From the NCBI RefSeq assembly GCF_046630445.1, contig NC_092333.1, positions 102,894,501 through 102,958,500 on the forward strand: a stretch of DNA of 64,000 nt, written 5' to 3'. The notes below the pieces were generated by a model. That model was not told the DNA's origin, did no database searches, and saw only the letters and a program-made list of their open reading frames with translations. The DNA is from Rutidosis leptorrhynchoides. Taxonomy: Eukaryota; Streptophyta; Magnoliopsida; Asterales; Asteraceae. Below, in pieces: positions 58,004-64,000 of this stretch. The position numbers and the translations under genes were made by a program. Every line of letters begins with the position of its first letter. Position 1 is the stretch's first letter.

Positions 58004-61000
58004 ATGGGTTGTATAGTTTCTAATCTCAGTGCCAGGTTCGCCTTCTTTCCGCCGTACCCGGCCACTTATCAGATCAACAAACGAGATGATGGTAAGTTAA
58101 GGGCTATTTACACATCCACATCGATGCCTTTGACGTCAGCAACCGGCAAATTTGATGACGGTGGTGACGGCGTTGGTTGCACGGTTGATGTGTTGTCACT
58201 GCAAACTAGAAGAGGGAACAAGATTGTAGCCTTTTATTTTAAGAATCCATATGCAAGACTTACTCTATTATATTCTCATGGTAATGCTGCTGATTTGGGT
58301 CAACTCTTTGACTTATTTGTTCAACTCAAAGCAAATCTCAGAGTCAATCTTATGGGGTCAGTTTTCTCTTTTATGTTTCTTACCTAACTATTGCTCTGTT
58401 TTAATTTTCCCCCAAATTTTGACATTAGCTTATACTTACTAGTTTAATTTAAATTCCCTTTTAGAGTAATGTTAATAATTGTTTATCGAATCTTTGCAAA
58501 TGTGTGTATGGTGTTTGGTTTTGCTCTTTTGTAGTTTAATTTGATCCCTAATTTGATGGGTTTTTATTTGATTTTCCTTTTTTGATTGATTAAATTAAAG
58601 TTTTGTTTTTGCTATGTGAGTTTATCAATGTAACATCTGTATAATCTTGTTGATTTTATTGATTTATCAATTTGGATGTATACATGAATACATGATTTCT
58701 GTGTTTATCAATAAAAATTTGTCCTTTTTGTATTGTTCCTTTATATATGGATTTTCTTTGATCCCTTTTGGTAACTGGTAATGTGTTTTTGTGTTTTGTT
58801 CTAAAGATCTTGTGAAATACATGTGATCTTTGAATATCACATCTATATTTGCAAATTTTGTGATAAAAGTATGTTCTTTTTTTGTTCACATTCTTTTTGT
58901 GTATTCTTTGTGATAAAAGTATGTTATTTTGGTTTTAAACCTGAATTGCCAAATTTAATTCAATAAACCACAATTAAATAGAGAATGGAGTAACTAATGT
59001 ACTATTCTGGATCATAATGTGACGTGTTTTGGATTTTAGGTTTTTTTTTTTTTTTTTTTCTTCTTCTTCAGGAAGTATATCTACCTAACAATAGTTTATA
59101 CAAGGTTAATGTGGTTGATATAGATCGGTATAACTAGCAAATGGCCCTTAAAAGTTAATTAGTGCTTCCACACAACTATTTGAGGTTAATATTATGCTTC
59201 CGGTGAAACTACTGTACTATCATGTGTTCCATAAGATTCTAATTTCCACTTTCATGAACGTTTTGGATAGGTTAAATGTATCACATGGAAATAAAACATT
59301 CAGTTATTTAGTACTTTGGCTATATTATAAACTATAAAGTGAACATTATTCACTGATCAACTACCTGAAAAAATGGTAAAAACATAATTCATAAATTGCT
59401 GATGAATCTAGGTAGAGATTGTGATGTTTGTACTGTTTGCTACATCTGCCATTTACATTTTTACTACTTTTTTGGTTAATTACTGAAGGTTGAATTATAG
59501 CAGTTATCTTTTTACTTTCATATTGTTCTTGTTTATGCTAGATCTTACTTCCCGAAAACATGGCTTTTTCAAAATATTCAGTTATGTTAGAAGGGGATTT
59601 TGAATACAGTTAAACTAGTTTCAAATCATCAATGTTTGATATGTTTAATAATTCTGTTTTTGTTGTCTTGTTTATAACAGATATGATTACTCAGGGTATG
59701 GAGCGTCAACTGGGAAGGTAAATTAGTCAACCTCATTATCGTTTTCAGTCTAGTTACTATCTTTGAAAATAACTCCTCAATAGCCAAAGAAGTACTCCGT
59801 ATTCATTATGACAAATGCAAGTGAGCGTGATACATATGATATTTTCTTCAATAATTTGTGCATCTGTTTTTCGTTATGTAATTTTCAGCCAAGTGAGCGT
59901 AATACATATGCAGACATAGAGGCAGTATATGAGTGTCTTCAAACCGAGTACGGAGTCAGCCAGGAAGACTTGATTCTTTATGGACAGTCGGTCGGAAGTG
60001 GGCCCACGTTACACCTGGCGTCTAAACTTCCAAGGTTAAGAGGTGTTGTCTTACACAGTGCTATTCTTTCTGGCCTTCGTGTCATCTGTCATGTCAACTG
60101 CCGATTTTGCTTCGATATTTACAAGGTAAATATTTGTTATTTATCTACAAGTTTCAATTATCTGAGTTTCTAACTAATTAACTGATTAGTTTCTTCTCCT
60201 TCGATATTGAGATTCGATATAAACTAATACTAAAACTTTATCAACTCATTAGCTGAGTATCATTATAATCTGAATGCTTTATTTATGAACTAAAAAAAAT
60301 AAAAAGTTATATTCAGTTAACTAGTGTCAACCTTTTACGGTACTAATGATCTAAAATATACTTGCAGAACGTTAACAAAATTCGGAAGGTGAAAAGCCCC
60401 ACACTTGTGATACATGTAAGTCTACCTTCATATCTGGAATGAAACTGCATGGTATCTTAAAATTTCATTCACCAATTTTATATTTGTATTTATCTTAAAG
60501 TTTCATTCACCAATTTTATATTTGTTGATGTAAATTAACGTGACAGGGTACTGAGGATGATGTCGTAGATTGGCTACACGGAAATCGACTATGGAAGCTG
60601 TCAAAGGACCCGTATGAACCGTTATGGATCAAAGGTGGTGCGCATTGCAACTTAGAAGCGTACCCTGACTACATCCGTCATCTTTACAACTTCATTTATG
60701 ATATGGAAACCATGACCACAAAAACTAGACTTACAAAGATCAAACAAACGCTTCGATTACCAAAAAATCCAAAGTCTACTGCTGATTGTTCTTGTTGTCA
60801 GAAACCGACATGCATGAAATGTTGTGGCCTACCAAGGTGTCTGGATTGTTTACGACCTAGCCGCTCTTGTCTGAATTGGAAACGTTGCTGTTGCTGGTGG
60901 TCAAAACCGAAATGCCCAGATATGAAGGTACCTAAATGCTCCCCGTGCTTCAGATGTGGATGTGGTTGTTCGATGAGTTTACGCAAATGTGTTTGGTGTT

Positions 61001-61011
61001 CTTGTTTGTAA
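58004..61011 (+). CDS. Alpha/beta hydrolase, ABHD17-like (putative protein depalmitoylase)
   Basis: Five exons: 58004-58356, 59681-59717, 59889-60125, 60368-60415 and 60547-61011, with GT..AG introns and consistent phases, giving 379 residues. I chose the ATG at 58004, which yields [17 protein letters not shown], matching the family start; the MGC suggests myristoylation/palmitoylation and membrane attachment. Motifs: [13 protein letters not shown] (oxyanion region, about residues 85-97), [12 protein letters not shown], nucleophile GQSVGSG (about 163-169), acid GTEDDVVDW and GGAHCNLE with the catalytic histidine. The Ser-Asp-His triad is therefore complete. The last 78 residues hold 21 cysteines ([15 protein letters not shown]), a tail seen in plant members and possibly palmitoylated. 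Animal ABHD17 removes palmitate from membrane proteins; a plant substrate is not known to me. The first intron is long (1.3 kb). It looks intact. Confidence 0.92.
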
Positions 61012-61772
61012 TATATATAGGTTTGCTTTTCGCTATTGGGTCGGTATACATGTTTGGATTTTGAGCAGGAGAGGTTATTATAAACATAAGTTAACCAGTT
61101 GTATAGATTTTATTGAGTGCCTGGAGATGGCCAAACAGTAGGGATTTGGTTCTTTGATGGTAACTTATTTATCTCTACATTTTTTTCTCTTATATTTCAA
61201 GATGTATCTATTCAAAATCAGTGTGTAACATGTAATAGTAACACAAGCTGACCCTTTACTATTTTATACTTTTCTCGCAGACTACTCTTATTTATAACAT
61301 ATGTCTTCACAACTACATTGTGCTACATCAATACCACCTCAACATTTTCTTCTCATCACTAACCCATCACACTACACTAGTATCCATGACATAACCATTT
61401 ATCATCAAATGGATTCATCTAAATTAATTAACTAACACATTGTACTGCTTTTAATGGATAATGTACAGCAAAATAAAGTTAATTGTTCCGTGATGAAATG
61501 TGCTACACAACCGCTTGGCGAAGGACAGCCATTCGGCGGCACTACAACCACATTTGCTAACATCGTCGCCCTTGCAATGGAGCTCCAAAGAAGCTCCAAC
61601 CACGGACCCGATATTAGTGGTCTTACATCCAAACTAATATCAACCAGAACTATATATAAAACAAAGGGAAATTGACTGCAAATACATTTTTTTTATTTAT
61701 TACAAAACCGAGTCCTCATCTTGAGTTAGAACATGTCATTGTTCTAACCTAGTGATGTACATAAAAACCAGA
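61012..61772. other. 3' region of the hydrolase gene and intergenic DNA
   Basis: Holds the 3' UTR, probably ending before about 61240. A stretch at about 61432-61675 is open on both strands: plus frame 61454-61675 starts MDNVQQNKVNCSVMKC, and minus frame 61432-61632 contains ANVVVVPPNGCPSPSGC. Its base composition is less AT-rich than the surroundings and suggests a decayed gene piece. I do not recognise either frame. Confidence 0.4.
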
Positions 61773-62654
61773 TGAGACGACCCGTCCTAATCCGTAAGGA
61801 CGTATACAATAACATATGATTACATTGCGAGGCATTTGACCTCTATATGATACTTTTTACAAACATTGCATTCATTTTTAAAAGACAAACTTTCTTTACA
61901 TCGAAAGTTGACGGCATGCATACCATTTCATAATATATCCAACTATAATTGACTTAACAATAATCTTGATGAACTCAGCGACTCGAATGCAACGTCTTTT
62001 GAAATATGTCATGAATGACTCCAAGTAATATCTCTAAATGAGCAAATGCACAGCGGAAGATTTCTTTCATACCTGAGAATAAACATGCTTTCAAGTGTCA
62101 ACCAAAAGGTTGGTGAGTTCATTAGTTTATTGTAATCAATCATTTCCACAATTTTTAATAGACCACAAGATTTCATTTATTCAATAATCATACACTCGCA
62201 AGTGTTTAAAATTCATTCATATGGATTGAACACCTAGTAACCGACCTTAACAGGATGCATATAGAATATCCCCATCATTCCGGGACTCTCATCGGACATG
62301 ATAAATCAAAGTACTAAAGCATCCGTAACTCGGATGAGGCTTGTTGGGCCAAATAGATCTATCTTTAGGATTCGCGTCAATTGGTGGCAATTATCATAAA
62401 CACCAATTCTTAGGCTACCAAGCTAAAAAGGGTCATATTCGATTTCGATAATCCAACCATAGAATGTAGTTTCGATTACTTGTGTCTATTTCGTAAAACA
62501 TTTATAAAAGCAGCGCATGTATTCTCAGTCCCAAAAATATAATAAAAGGGAGTAATGAAACTCACAATACTGTATTTCGTAGTAAAAATACATATGACGT
62601 CATTGAACAAGTGCAAGGTTGGCCTCGGATTCACGAACCTATATCAATTGTATA
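61773..62654 (-). mobile_element. Element G: Ty3/gypsy LTR of the C/D family, cut by H
   Basis: Starts TGAGACGACCCGTCC and matches the D LTR from 15432 on, and in reverse the C LTR end. It includes the hairpin with a G-U pair (61829-61843), the AATAAACATG...GTTGGTGAG block (about 62070-62120) and TATTCTCAGTCCC. After about 880 bp it is interrupted by a different LTR (H). Confidence 0.8.
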
Positions 62655-64000
62655 TGTGATGCCCCGTACAAAATTAACGTGTACGGATCATCAACAACAG
62701 GATCATTACAAGGTCAAACACTATATGCTGTTTTAAAATAAGTTTGCATTCGTAAGAAAAGGTGACGTCATAACCAACGCCATAAGTTTTACAAACGAAA
62801 GTATGCTTCTATGAATAGAAGCAATTAACATAAGTACGAGACCCGTAGGTCATTACAAATTCATTGTTTCAAAAGTAACATAGTTTGAATGCAAAATAAA
62901 TGTTTCATGCGGAGACATCTCTAACAGAAGCAGCGGGTGTCTACACAGCAATACTACAACAGCAATACTACAACAGCGGAGGCAATCAAACCTCTAAGCA
63001 CCTGAGAAAACATGCTTAAAAATGTCAACACGAATGTTGGTGAGCTATAGTTTAAGTATAACAGTAATGTAAGGTAGGCCACGAGATTTCAGTGTTTCAA
63101 AACAGTATGAAAAGTATATGTTTAACCGTGGGCACTTGGTAACTAACTTAACGTAATATCACCCCCTAAAAGTACACTTGGCGAGTGCGTAGGTTTACGA
63201 AGTTTTAAACACCCGTTAAATGCTAGCGCTACTAGCCCGAGTGGGGATGTCAAACCCTATGGATCCATATCTAAGATTCGCGTTCACCGGTTCAAAGACC
63301 AATGACTAAACGTTACCGAGCTAAGGGGAAAGTTTATGCCGTTGTATAACTCACACATATATAAAGTTTAAGTACTCGTGCCTAGTATGTAAAACGTAAA
63401 ACGAGCATGTATTCTCAGTTCCCAAAATAGTTAAAGTAAAGAGGGATGCTATAACTCACAGTGAAAAGTAGTAAAGTCGGTACGAGATAAGTAAGCAAGT
63501 AGTTGGTCCGAAAGGTCCTCAACCTAAGTCAAAAGTTACTAAGTCAGTAAATCGTTCCCAAAGGTTTAAAAGTATGTAAATTAAGTCTTAAGTATCATCA
63601 TCATTCATCATTAATCAAAAAGTATAAAGTAAGTTTCAATCAAGAATAGAGTTTGAAACAAAGGCTGACTTCGTTCAGCCGCCACGACCTCTATACAAAC
63701 TGAAATGAGGTGAGACCAGTGGCCATGGCTCCGTATATGAGTCCCCTAGTTGCTGACCAATTTCCAGAACCAAACTCGTCTTCGTTTGACCGTGGTGACG
63801 GTTTAAGTGCGAGTAGGTCAAAAATTTCAGCACAACTTTAAAAGGGCGTAGTGACTTTCGGAAGGCTATAAATCCTAAACCGTAACTCGGATTAAGACGA
63901 GGCCTAAATGGAAAATAATATACTCGAACCGAACTCCAGTAACCCAGTTAGCCTGATCAGACCCAGAAAACAGTAAACAATGTGCTCCGGTGGGTTCTTG
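62655..64000 (-). mobile_element. Element H: LTR of another gypsy-like family, runs off the window
   Basis: Starts TGTGATGCCCCGTAC at the break in G. It shares with G, D and F the order CTGAGAAAACATGCTT...GTCAAC..GTTGGTGAG (about 63002-63051) and TGTATTCTCAGTTCCC (about 63408-63423), on the minus strand, but is otherwise different in sequence. A small tandem repeat (AGCAATACTACAAC) lies at about 62948-62976. No coding sequence is seen up to the window end. Confidence 0.7.

Overview
The window is AT-rich nuclear DNA from a flowering plant, and most of it is nested LTR retrotransposons. Support for a plant comes from an RCD1/SRO-type gene, a plant ABHD17-type hydrolase, a nuclear tRNA-Ile(AAU), a tRNA-derived SINE, hAT and Stowaway-like MITEs, and chromovirus-type Ty3/gypsy elements primed by initiator tRNA-Met. 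My best guess is a eudicot, probably Asteraceae. That family-level guess is inference from general familiarity and rests on no search.

Left nest (1-19217). Four elements lie inside one another. D is a minus-strand, non-autonomous Ty3/gypsy element with its LTR at 15432-19217. Element A (plus strand; end of pol plus 3' LTR, ending at 14586) interrupts D. Element E (minus strand, Athila/Tat-like, tRNA-Asp primer site, gag-like ORF but no pol, right end 10096) interrupts the integrase region of A. Solo LTR F (6382-8769, target duplication CAAGG) interrupts the right LTR of E. The left ends of E, A and D lie outside the window.

Gene island (19218-31851). It holds a minus-strand ORF with a 'putative plant transposon protein' type domain, a 0.66-kb-arm inverted repeat, a cluster of CATGTGA motifs, and an intact six-coding-exon RCD1/SRO-like gene on the minus strand (557 residues: WWE, inactive PARP-like and RST domains). 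A SINE tail, a Stowaway-like MITE and a possible copia-type solo LTR follow.

Right nest (31852-56158). A degenerate minisatellite received a minus-strand SINE (14-bp target duplication). The SINE received the 24-kb element C (LTRs 32129-35925 and 52099-55980, target duplication GTAAA, no gag-pol). C received element B (36318-48049, target duplication CTATA). B is a young Ty3/gypsy chromovirus with gag and pol. Between its 5' LTR and gag it carries two extra ORFs: an acidic protein and an F-box protein. The F-box cargo is the most interesting object in the window.

Right end (56159-64000). A 185-bp hAT MITE with 8-bp target duplications comes first, then tRNA-Ile(AAU) and a five-exon alpha/beta hydrolase gene (379 residues, Ser-Asp-His triad, N-terminal MGC, cysteine-rich tail). 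After these come a minus-strand LTR (G) and a second, different LTR (H) inserted into it.

The LTR families share modules: a GAGGT/ACCTC hairpin, a CACCAAC..GTTGAC block, a tRNA-like segment, and twin palindromes that keep their symmetry while their sequence changes. This suggests module exchange or shared regulatory constraint between families.
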